Shown here piece by piece: positions 52,218 through 59,869 of a stretch of 64,000 bases of DNA. Within the stretch, counting starts at the first letter, position 1, and each line of letters opens with the position of its first letter. A program made the translations under genes and the position numbers. Location of the stretch: NCBI RefSeq assembly GCF_002848345.1, contig NZ_CP025429.1, positions 1,488,001 to 1,552,000 on the forward strand. The letters are read 5' to 3'. Under the pieces are notes generated by a model. The model was not told the origin of the DNA. It was given only the letters and a program-made list of their open reading frames with translations, and ran no database searches. This DNA comes from Chromobacterium sp. ATCC 53434. Lineage in GTDB: Bacteria > Pseudomonadota > Gammaproteobacteria > Burkholderiales > Chromobacteriaceae.

Positions 52218-52598
52218 GTGAGGAAGGTGCTGACTGCGATGGTTTTGAGTGTTTTTCTTCTCTTTCATGGCTGTGGGGTGGATGACGGAATTATTGGCGA
52301 TGTCAAGCAGCTGAGAAAGGTGAATAGGCGTGCCTATGTCGACATTTCGGATATAGCAAGAAGGCATATAGTGATTGGTGGAAGAAAAGAAGCTGTTGAA
52401 AAATACTTAACGGACCGTAACTTTAAACTATATTATTTGCCGATTTCAGCTAATGAAAAGCAATCTATTGGTGCCGTTTATATTGTTAGGAGTTCGATGA
52501 ATATTATTGGGTTTCATGATGAGATTCGAGTCACTGTTAATTTTGAGAATGATGTGGTTAGCAGCGTCGATGGAAGATTAATTTACCGTACATCATGA
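52218..52598 (+). CDS. Small lipoprotein-like protein, paralogue 2
   Basis: A 126-residue protein starting at a GTG preceded by AAAGGAGG. A hydrophobic signal (KVLTAMVLSVFLLFHG) ends in a Cys (HGCGVDD), so lipidation is likely though the box is not canonical. The mature part is clearly homologous to the preceding protein (IGDVKQLRKV, FHDEIRVTVNFENDVVSSVDG), indicating tandem duplication. It ends 28 nt before the RTX gene and may act with its product, by analogy with the FrpD lipoprotein of neisserial FrpC, to which I see no sequence likeness. Confidence 0.72.
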   Translation: MRKVLTAMVLSVFLLFHGCGVDDGIIGDVKQLRKVNRRAYVDISDIARRHIVIGGRKEAVEKYLTDRNFKLYYLPISANEKQSIGAVYIVRSSMNIIGFHDEIRVTVNFENDVVSSVDGRLIYRTS

Positions 52599-52626
52599 TT
52601 TTTAGGCGGACTAGCCGGAGGGTGAT

Positions 52627-55600
52627 ATGGAAAGGATAGAGGTAAGATATGTTTTGCTAGGTCTTGGCTACTACCACAAGTATATTGTATATACAGATTC
52701 GAGTGGCAGGCAGTATGCTGCGCGAGGGGGGCCTCCTGCAGATCATAATGGCAATCACGGTTCTGGTGATTTTTCAGAGGCGCAAAGCAGGTCGTCTGGA
52801 TCACCTTATGGAAATATAGAAACAGTGGTTGGGATTTATCAAAAGGGTTTCGTTGATTATGATGAGTATGGGATAGATTCAAAGGAAATTGTCAAGGAGG
52901 GAAAGGATCTTTCATCTGATTGGCAGAAAATTAAAGATGCGATGCGGGATATCGGCAAGGAGGGCCATCAGTACCGGCCGTTGGATCAGAACTCGAATAC
53001 GGCCGTAGACGAAGCATTGCGGCGCTCCGGCCTTCCAGAGCCGACAAATGACAATATCGGCGAGGATTGGGCGCCCGGTTCTGGAAACAATTTGCCCGGC
53101 GGGGCGGACGACGAGGCCGATGGCATCGTCTCATCCGCATGGAAAAATCTTTCAAAGTTGATACGTGCCAATGAGTTTCCTGATTTCAGCAAGCCGGCTC
53201 AGACTATCTCGCCCATCATCATCGATCTCGACGGAGATGGTGTGGAGACGGTTTCCCGTGCAGAGGGCGCTTATTTCGATTTGGATGGCAACCGGTTTGC
53301 CGAGAGAACAGGCTGGGTCGGGGCCGGTGATGCCTTGCTGGTGCTGGATCGCAATGGCAATGGCCTGATCGACGATGGCGGCGAGCTGTTTGGAAGCGAA
53401 ACGCTGCTGGCCAGTGGAGAGAAGGCGGATAACGGCTTCGGCGCGCTGATAGAGCTGGACGGCAACCAGGATGGAAGGCTGGATAGCCGGGACGAGGCCT
53501 GGTCCAACTTGAAACTGTGGCAAGACAAGGATGGCGATGGCATCAGCCGCGCGGATGAGTTGAAAACACTATCCGAGTCCGGGCTGGTTTCGATCGATCT
53601 GCAGTATGCCGAGCAAGACAAGACCGATGATGCCGGCAATCAGCACAGGCAGGCGAGCCAGACGCAGTGGCAGGATGGCCGTAGCACGGACGCCGTTGAC
53701 GTATGGTTTGCCGTGAATCGCGCGGATTCCAGAAATATGGACGCCAAAGCCTTGTCGGAGGATTTATTGAGATTGCCGACCGCGCGCGGGTTTGGCGAGC
53801 TGCCGGATCTGCGTCAGGCGATGCGGGATGACGAGACGTTGCGCGGCTTGGTTGAGCAATATGTCACGGCGGAAACGCCGGAGGCTGCTAAAGCCGCGCT
53901 GTTGCCGCTGATCTATCGATGGGCGGGTGTGGAGGGTATCGACCCAGGCAGCAGGGACCCCGGAAAAGGGTACGGGCATGTGATGGACGCGCGTCAGCTG
54001 GTGACCTTGGAGAAGCTGGTCGGAGAAGGATATGTCGGCATCTGGTGCTGGGGAGAGCGTGACGCCAACCCGCATGGCGTGGCGGCCCCGCTGTTGAAGG
54101 CCGAGTTTGACAAGTTTGCCGGTTATGTCGAAGCCCAATTGCTGGCGCAGACCGAGTTCAAGTCGGTGATGGACAAGACATCCATCCGATACGATACGGA
54201 GCGGAAAAAAATCTGCATGGATTGGTCGGCGGTGAATGCATTCATCGTGGAGCGGGCCGCTCAAGGGGAGTTGAGGCAATTGGATCGCTTCAACGAGATG
54301 CTCAATCATCTGGGAAATTACAACCGCTCCTTTCGGGATTCCTATCGGGAAAGTTTGACGGCACTGATGCCCAGTTTGTCCAACGAGGCGAAGGAAGTGC
54401 TGCAGTACAAGGTGCTGCTTGGCGATGGCGCTGATGACACGCTTGACGGTGGGGGAGGCGACGACAGGATTCTGGGCGTCGGCGGTAATGATGTTCTCAA
54501 TGGCGGCGCTGGAAATGATTTCTTGGAGGGAGGGGATGGCGACGATGTGCTCAATGGCGGTTCGGGGGCCGATACTTTGCGCGGCGGCATCGGCAACGAC
54601 GCGTTGCTGGCGGACTGGTGGGAGGGGGGCAATGTCTTTGAGGGAGGTGCCGGCGAGGACACGATGGTTGGCAGTCATGCCAAGGATGCGTATGTGTTCA
54701 ATCCTGGCGATGGGCAGGACCTGATTACCGATAATGTGCGGCATTACCGGCACCATGCCGACTGGGATGCAAGCTTCCGTGATGAACTGGTGTTCGGCGC
54801 CGGCATCGGGCCGGAAGATGTCAAGGCTGGTCGAGACGGCAACGACATGCTGTTCCAGGTCGGCAGCGGCGGCGACAGTGTGCGTGTGCGGGACTGGTTC
54901 GTCGACAAGGCGTTCTGGATCGAGCGACTGATCTTTGCCGACGGCACCGAGTGGCGTGCGCAGAGCGTGACCAATCAGGCGCAGCGCCCTGGCGATGACG
55001 ACGATGCGTACGCCGTGGTTTACGGCGCGGCCGGCACCGATGTGCATGGCTTGGCCGGCGATGACACGATGACGGGCAATCATTTGGCCGACTCCCTGCA
55101 TGGCGACGCGGGGGAGGACCTGTTGAATGGCGGGGATGGGGGCGACAGTCTGTTTGGCGGCGTGGGAATGGATACCCTCAACGGCGGTGATGGCGACGAC
55201 CTGCTGGACGGTGGGGATGACGACGATGTGCTGAATGCAGGTTCTGGCACCAATACCTTGCGAGGCGGCGCCGGGGACGATCAGTTGAACAACAACCGGG
55301 GCGGCCATCATAACACCTTCGAAGGCGGCGCCGGCAACGACACGCTCAACGGTAGCGTCGAGAAGGATCGCTACCTGTTCTCTCTGGGCGACGGCCAGGA
55401 CTTGATCGTCGACAACTGCGGCGATTATCGCCACCATGGCGATGAGGATGAGAACTTCCGCGACGAGCTGGTGTTCGGCACGGGCATTCGTCCGGACGAT
55501 GTCGAGACCGTTTGTGACGGCAATGACATGGTGTTTCGGGTCGGAGGCGGCGACAGCGTGAGGGTGAGGGACTGGTTCGCCGACAAGGCGTTCTGGATCG

Positions 55601-57798
55601 AAAGGGTGGCCTTCGCAGATGGGATTGAATGGGATGCGAAAACGCTGACGGAGCGGGTTTCCGCGTGCACCGATGGCGATGATGACTATGCGGCGACACC
55701 GGGCGATGTCGCGCGGGATGTGCATGGCTTGGATGGCGACGATACGCTGAGCGGCGGCGGCCTGGCCGACTCGCTGTATGGCGACGCGGGACAGGACGTG
55801 TTGAGTGGCGGCGACGGCAACGATAGTCTGTTCGGCGGCGCTGGCAAGGACACGCTCACTGGCGGCAACGGGGATGATCTGCTGGACGGTGGCGATGGCG
55901 ACGACGTGCTGAACGCCGGTTCCGGCGTCAACACCTTGCGCGGCGGGGCCGGCGATGATGAGTTGAACAATAACTGGGGCGGGCATCACAACAGCTTCGA
56001 AGGCGGCACTGGCAACGACACCGTCAACGGCAGCGTCGAGATGGACCGCTACTTGTTCAATTTGGGCGATGGTCAGGACCTGATCGTCGACAACTGCGGC
56101 GACTATCGCAACCATGGTGATTGGGACGAGAACTTCCGCGACGAACTGGTGTTCGGCGCTGGCATCGGTCCGGAAGACGTCAAGGCCAGCCGAGACGGCA
56201 ACGACATGCTGTTCCAGCTTGATAGCGGCGGCGACAGCGTGCGAGTGAGGGACTGGTTTGCCGACAAGGCATTCTGGATCGAACGGCTGATCTTCGCCGA
56301 TGGCTCGGAGCGGGATGCGCAGCGCCTGACCGATCAGGTGCTGCGTCCGGGCGATGGCGACGATGCCTACGCCGTGGTTTCCGGTGCGGCGGGGCGCGAT
56401 GTGTATGGCCAGGACGGCAATGACACATTGACGGGAGGACGTCTGGCTGATTCGCTGTACGGCGACGTGGGACTGGACCTGCTGCATGGCGGGGATGGCA
56501 ATGACAGCCTGTTCGGCGGCGCGGGCAAGGACACGCTTAATGGCGACAACGGCGATGACCTGCTGGATGGCGGCGACGGCGACGACGTGCTGAACGCCGG
56601 CTCCGGCGTCAACACCTTGCGCGGCGGAGCCGGCGACGATGAGTTGAACAATAACTGGGGTGGTCACCACAATACCTTCGAAGGCGGCGCTGGCAACGAC
56701 ACCGCCAACGGCAGTGTCGAGAAAGACCGCTACCTGTTCAATCTGGGCGATGGCCAAGACCTGATCGTCGACAACTGCGGCGATTATCGCAGTCATGGCG
56801 ACTGGGACGAGAATTTCCGCGACGAGCTGGTATTCGGCGCCGGGATCGGTTCGGAAGACGTCAGGGCGGGTCGAGACGGCGACGACATGTTGTTCCAGGT
56901 TGGCAACGATGGCGACAGCGTACGGGTGAAAAACTGGTTCGCCGACAAGGCGTTCTGGCTTGAGCGGGTTCGTTTCGCCGATGGCTCGGAGTGGGAGGCT
57001 CAGAGCCTGACAGATCAGACGCAGCGTCCTGGCGATGGCGACGATGCCTATGCCGTGGTTCGCGGCGCGGCGGGGCGCGACGTGCATGGTCAGAACGGCA
57101 ATGACACATTGAACGGCAACGGGCTGGCCGACTCGCTGCACGGCGATGCGGGGCAGGATCTGTTGAATGGCTGGGACGGCGACGACAGCCTGTTCGGCGG
57201 CGCGGATGAGGACACGCTGAACGGCGGCAACGGCGATGACTTGCTGGACGGCGGGGATGGCGACGATGTGCTGAACGCAGGCTCCGGCGTCAACACGCTG
57301 CGCGGCGGGGCCGGCGACGACGAGTTGAACAACAACTGGGGCGGGCATCACAACACCTTTGAAGGCGGAACCGGCAACGACACCATCAACGGCAGCGTCG
57401 AGAAGGACCGCTATCTGTTCGCCCTGGGCGACGGCCAGGACCGGATCGTCGACAACTGCGGCGACTATCGCAACCATGGCGACTGGGACGAGAACTTCCG
57501 CGACGAGCTGCTGATGGAGGTTGACGCCGACCGGCTGTTCTTCCGTCAGTCTGATGATCATCTCGAGATCAGCGTCATCGGTACCGAAGACAAGGTGACG
57601 GTGGAAAACTGGTTCCTGGACAAGGCTTATCAGATTGAGTGGTTTAAAACTTCCGACGGAAAAACTCTGATGTCCAGCCAAGTGCAGTCGCTGGTCGATG
57701 CGATGGCGGGATTTTCTCCGTCAAGTAGCGCGTCGGAAACCATGCCGGCCGAGTTTGACGCCGTGCAGGAGACGATTGTGTCGTCGAGTTGGCAGTAG
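52627..57798 (+). CDS. FrpC-like RTX protein with self-processing-module-like domain
   Basis: A 1723-residue T1SS substrate. GGAGGG lies 5 nt before the ATG. Residues 1-165 are a separate domain with H17 (YYHKYIVYTD) and QNSN (121-124), reminiscent of a permuted papain-like fold with Ser for Cys. Residues about 190-380 resemble the FrpC self-processing module (IIIDLDGDGVETV, then VGAGDALLVLDRNGNG and DGGELFGSETLL). The bond usually Asp-Pro is S195-P196 here. Residues about 380-590 are helical. From about 595 on come GGxGxDxLxGG calcium repeats, arranged in four ~227-residue super-repeats. The end (LVDAMAGFSPSSS..ETIVSSSWQ) looks like a T1SS signal. No hlyC acyltransferase is seen. Confidence 0.92.
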   Translation: MERIEVRYVLLGLGYYHKYIVYTDSSGRQYAARGGPPADHNGNHGSGDFSEAQSRSSGSPYGNIETVVGIYQKGFVDYDEYGIDSKEIVKEGKDLSSDWQKIKDAMRDIGKEGHQYRPLDQNSNTAVDEALRRSGLPEPTNDNIGEDWAPGSGNNLPGGADDEADGIVSSAWKNLSKLIRANEFPDFSKPAQTISPIIIDLDGDGVETVSRAEGAYFDLDGNRFAERTGWVGAGDALLVLDRNGNGLIDDGGELFGSETLLASGEKADNGFGALIELDGNQDGRLDSRDEAWSNLKLWQDKDGDGISRADELKTLSESGLVSIDLQYAEQDKTDDAGNQHRQASQTQWQDGRSTDAVDVWFAVNRADSRNMDAKALSEDLLRLPTARGFGELPDLRQAMRDDETLRGLVEQYVTAETPEAAKAALLPLIYRWAGVEGIDPGSRDPGKGYGHVMDARQLVTLEKLVGEGYVGIWCWGERDANPHGVAAPLLKAEFDKFAGYVEAQLLAQTEFKSVMDKTSIRYDTERKKICMDWSAVNAFIVERAAQGELRQLDRFNEMLNHLGNYNRSFRDSYRESLTALMPSLSNEAKEVLQYKVLLGDGADDTLDGGGGDDRILGVGGNDVLNGGAGNDFLEGGDGDDVLNGGSGADTLRGGIGNDALLADWWEGGNVFEGGAGEDTMVGSHAKDAYVFNPGDGQDLITDNVRHYRHHADWDASFRDELVFGAGIGPEDVKAGRDGNDMLFQVGSGGDSVRVRDWFVDKAFWIERLIFADGTEWRAQSVTNQAQRPGDDDDAYAVVYGAAGTDVHGLAGDDTMTGNHLADSLHGDAGEDLLNGGDGGDSLFGGVGMDTLNGGDGDDLLDGGDDDDVLNAGSGTNTLRGGAGDDQLNNNRGGHHNTFEGGAGNDTLNGSVEKDRYLFSLGDGQDLIVDNCGDYRHHGDEDENFRDELVFGTGIRPDDVETVCDGNDMVFRVGGGDSVRVRDWFADKAFWIERVAFADGIEWDAKTLTERVSACTDGDDDYAATPGDVARDVHGLDGDDTLSGGGLADSLYGDAGQDVLSGGDGNDSLFGGAGKDTLTGGNGDDLLDGGDGDDVLNAGSGVNTLRGGAGDDELNNNWGGHHNSFEGGTGNDTVNGSVEMDRYLFNLGDGQDLIVDNCGDYRNHGDWDENFRDELVFGAGIGPEDVKASRDGNDMLFQLDSGGDSVRVRDWFADKAFWIERLIFADGSERDAQRLTDQVLRPGDGDDAYAVVSGAAGRDVYGQDGNDTLTGGRLADSLYGDVGLDLLHGGDGNDSLFGGAGKDTLNGDNGDDLLDGGDGDDVLNAGSGVNTLRGGAGDDELNNNWGGHHNTFEGGAGNDTANGSVEKDRYLFNLGDGQDLIVDNCGDYRSHGDWDENFRDELVFGAGIGSEDVRAGRDGDDMLFQVGNDGDSVRVKNWFADKAFWLERVRFADGSEWEAQSLTDQTQRPGDGDDAYAVVRGAAGRDVHGQNGNDTLNGNGLADSLHGDAGQDLLNGWDGDDSLFGGADEDTLNGGNGDDLLDGGDGDDVLNAGSGVNTLRGGAGDDELNNNWGGHHNTFEGGTGNDTINGSVEKDRYLFALGDGQDRIVDNCGDYRNHGDWDENFRDELLMEVDADRLFFRQSDDHLEISVIGTEDKVTVENWFLDKAYQIEWFKTSDGKTLMSSQVQSLVDAMAGFSPSSSASETMPAEFDAVQETIVSSSWQ
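55060..57510 (+). repeat. Four tandem ~681-bp super-repeats inside the RTX gene
   Basis: The marker HHN(T/S)FEGG recurs at 55306, 55984, 56665 and 57346, giving periods of 678, 681 and 681 nt. Each unit has a block of RTX nonapeptides, a NNxGGHHN turn, an aspartate-rich DGQDLIVDNCGDYR segment and a DSVRVRDWFADKAFW module. A more degenerate fifth unit precedes them (about 54420-55040). Near-identity of long stretches suggests recent unit duplication. Confidence 0.88.
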
Positions 57799-58116
57799 TC
57801 TCGGCTTTGGTGGCTGTTTTCTCTTTGAGATGGCGGATGCCCTGAAGGTTGGCCGCTATTGCGGCCCGCCTGGGTTTCTAATCGATGTTCCTGATGAATG
57901 TATGTGGTCAGAGATTTTCTGGAGCCACGGTCCAGTACAGATCGCAGCCAGGGATTCAGTTTTTGTTTGTGGCGTTTGAGCCATCACCTGGTAGTTGGCA
58001 TGGGAATGGTCTGAAAATTCATTTATTACTGAAATATTGGCAATTAACACATTGATAAGATGTTTGTTTGAGTTGAAAATGCTCAAAATATTCATTCATC
58101 AGTATGTTGATACATT
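57799..58116. other. Intergenic region between the RTX gene and tpsB
   Basis: A 49-codon frame at 57830-57979 (starting MADALKVGRYCGPPGFLIDV) has coding-like composition and could be a small gene or a degraded piece of one; no ribosome site supports it. The last about 120 nt are AT-rich and probably carry the promoter of the TPS pair. Confidence 0.35.
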
Positions 58117-59802
58117 TTGCACACCTTTTCTGTATATCGCGCGGCCTGCTTGCTGGCAGGATGCAGCTTTTCCATTTCAGTCTCCGCCGTTCCATTCGAC
58201 GCGTCTCTGGCTGATCAGGAATTGCTTCGTCAGCAGGAGCGTGACCGGCTTCGGCAAGAGCAACAGCAGGCGGCCCCTGATGTCCGTCTGCCGCGCGATG
58301 TGTCTGTCCTTCCTGATTACCCTTCCGATGAGCGGCCTTGCTTTCCGATCCGACAATTGGTTTTGGAAGGTGAGTTGTCCGCCAGATTTCAGTGGGCGCT
58401 GGAAGCCGCGCAAAACGCCAAGCAGCGCTGCCTTGGGGCGAAGGGCGTCAATCTGGTCATGCAAAAGGTGCAGAACAGCCTGATCAGCCGGGGTTTTGTC
58501 ACTTCCAGAGTATTTGTGCGGCCGCAAGATCTCGCATCCGGCACCCTGACCTTGACCATGGTTCCGGGGCGCATTCATTCGATCCGCTTCGCGGATCCGG
58601 TGCCTGCGCGCGCGCGCTGGTTCAATGCGATGCCGGCGCGACCTGGGGATGTGTTGAATCTGCGCGATATTGAGCAGGCGCTGGAGAACTTCAAGCGCGT
58701 GCCTGCGTTGGATGCCGATATTCAGATCGAGCCCGCGACGGAGGAGGGACAAAGCGATCTGGTGATCGCCTGGAAGGAAAGCAGGCCGGTGCGTTTGGGA
58801 TTGAGCCTGGACGATGGCGGTTCCAAGGCCACTGGCCGGTATCAGGGAAATGTTTCGGTTTCCCTCGACAATTTACTGACGCTGGACGATCTATTCAGCC
58901 TGAGCCTGGGCAAGGATCTGTTCCAGGATCAGCCGCTGGGCTCCCGCAGCCGGGCCGTCAATTACTCCATTCCCTTCGGCTACTGGCAGTTGGGCGGCGC
59001 CTATAGCCACTACCGTTATTTTCAGCAGATCGCCGGCGCTAATGAAACCTATATCTATCGCGGTGATAGCGAGAACAGCCAGCTGTTTCTGTCGCGGGTG
59101 TTGTATCGCGACAATGCGCATAAGACCACCCTGAGCTTGCGGGGCTATCAGCGCAAATCGCGCAATTTTGTCGACGACACTGAAATCCAGATCCAGCACC
59201 GCCAGACGGCGGGTTGGGAGCTGGGTTTAAACCATCGGGCCTATCTTGGCCGCAATACGCTGGATGCCAGCCTCACCTGGCGGCATGGCACCGGCGCGCT
59301 CGGCGCATTGCCCGCCCCGGAAGAAGCCTCGGGAGACGGGAGTTCCCGGCCAAGCATTGTGCTGTCGGATATCAACCTGACCGTGCCATTCAAGCTGGGC
59401 AGCCAGAACGGCCGCTACAGCGCGCTGGTGCGTGGTCAGTGGAGCAAGGGACCGCTCGCCGCCCAGGATCGATTCGCGATTGGTGGACGCTATACCGTGC
59501 GGGGGTTCGACGGGGAGCTGAGCTTGTCGAGCGAGCGCGGTTGGTTGTGGCGCAATGAGTTGGCTTGGGCGCTGGGACACAGCGGCCAGGAAGGGTATCT
59601 GGGCCTGGATGCCGGCCGCGTTTACGGTCAAGGCGCAACTTATCTGCGAGGACGGCAACTGGCCGGGTGCGCGCTGGGTTTGCGGGGCGTCCTGATGCAG
59701 AACGTTTCCTATGAGCTGTTCACCGGCTGGCCGATTGTGAAACCCGCCGGTTTTGACACCGCCGCCGCCACGGCGGGCTTCAATCTGAATCTCCAGTTTT
59801 GA
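58117..59802 (+). CDS. TpsB/CdiB-type outer-membrane transporter (ShlB/FhaC/HecB family)
   Basis: A 561-residue Omp85-superfamily protein. A signal peptide (ACLLAGCSFSISVSA) and a plug helix (SLADQELLRQQERDRLRQEQ) precede two POTRA domains (about 75-235) and a 16-strand barrel. The barrel entry is SRPVRLGLSLDDGGS and the L6 motif is YTVRGFDGE; the last residue is F. It exports the adjacent TpsA through the outer membrane. The only start that keeps the signal peptide is TTG at 58117, without a visible ribosome site. The tpsA gene follows after 67 nt. Confidence 0.93.
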   Translation: MHTFSVYRAACLLAGCSFSISVSAVPFDASLADQELLRQQERDRLRQEQQQAAPDVRLPRDVSVLPDYPSDERPCFPIRQLVLEGELSARFQWALEAAQNAKQRCLGAKGVNLVMQKVQNSLISRGFVTSRVFVRPQDLASGTLTLTMVPGRIHSIRFADPVPARARWFNAMPARPGDVLNLRDIEQALENFKRVPALDADIQIEPATEEGQSDLVIAWKESRPVRLGLSLDDGGSKATGRYQGNVSVSLDNLLTLDDLFSLSLGKDLFQDQPLGSRSRAVNYSIPFGYWQLGGAYSHYRYFQQIAGANETYIYRGDSENSQLFLSRVLYRDNAHKTTLSLRGYQRKSRNFVDDTEIQIQHRQTAGWELGLNHRAYLGRNTLDASLTWRHGTGALGALPAPEEASGDGSSRPSIVLSDINLTVPFKLGSQNGRYSALVRGQWSKGPLAAQDRFAIGGRYTVRGFDGELSLSSERGWLWRNELAWALGHSGQEGYLGLDAGRVYGQGATYLRGRQLAGCALGLRGVLMQNVSYELFTGWPIVKPAGFDTAAATAGFNLNLQF

Positions 59803-59869
59803 TCTTTGAGAATCCGAGACCGACGGGGCGGATTGGCTCCGTCGGTCTCACCCCATTTGAGAGTGGCAT

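Noticed and set aside
53930..53970. Asp-Pro bonds downstream in the RTX protein as the self-processing site
   Set aside because: IDPGS and RDPGK lie some 240 residues after the start of the calcium-binding module, not immediately before it as the known mechanism requires.
53764..57681. 1305-codon open frame on the minus strand opposite the RTX gene
   Set aside because: Shadow of the GGxGxD repeats; it has no ribosome site or domain and the plus strand is clearly coding.
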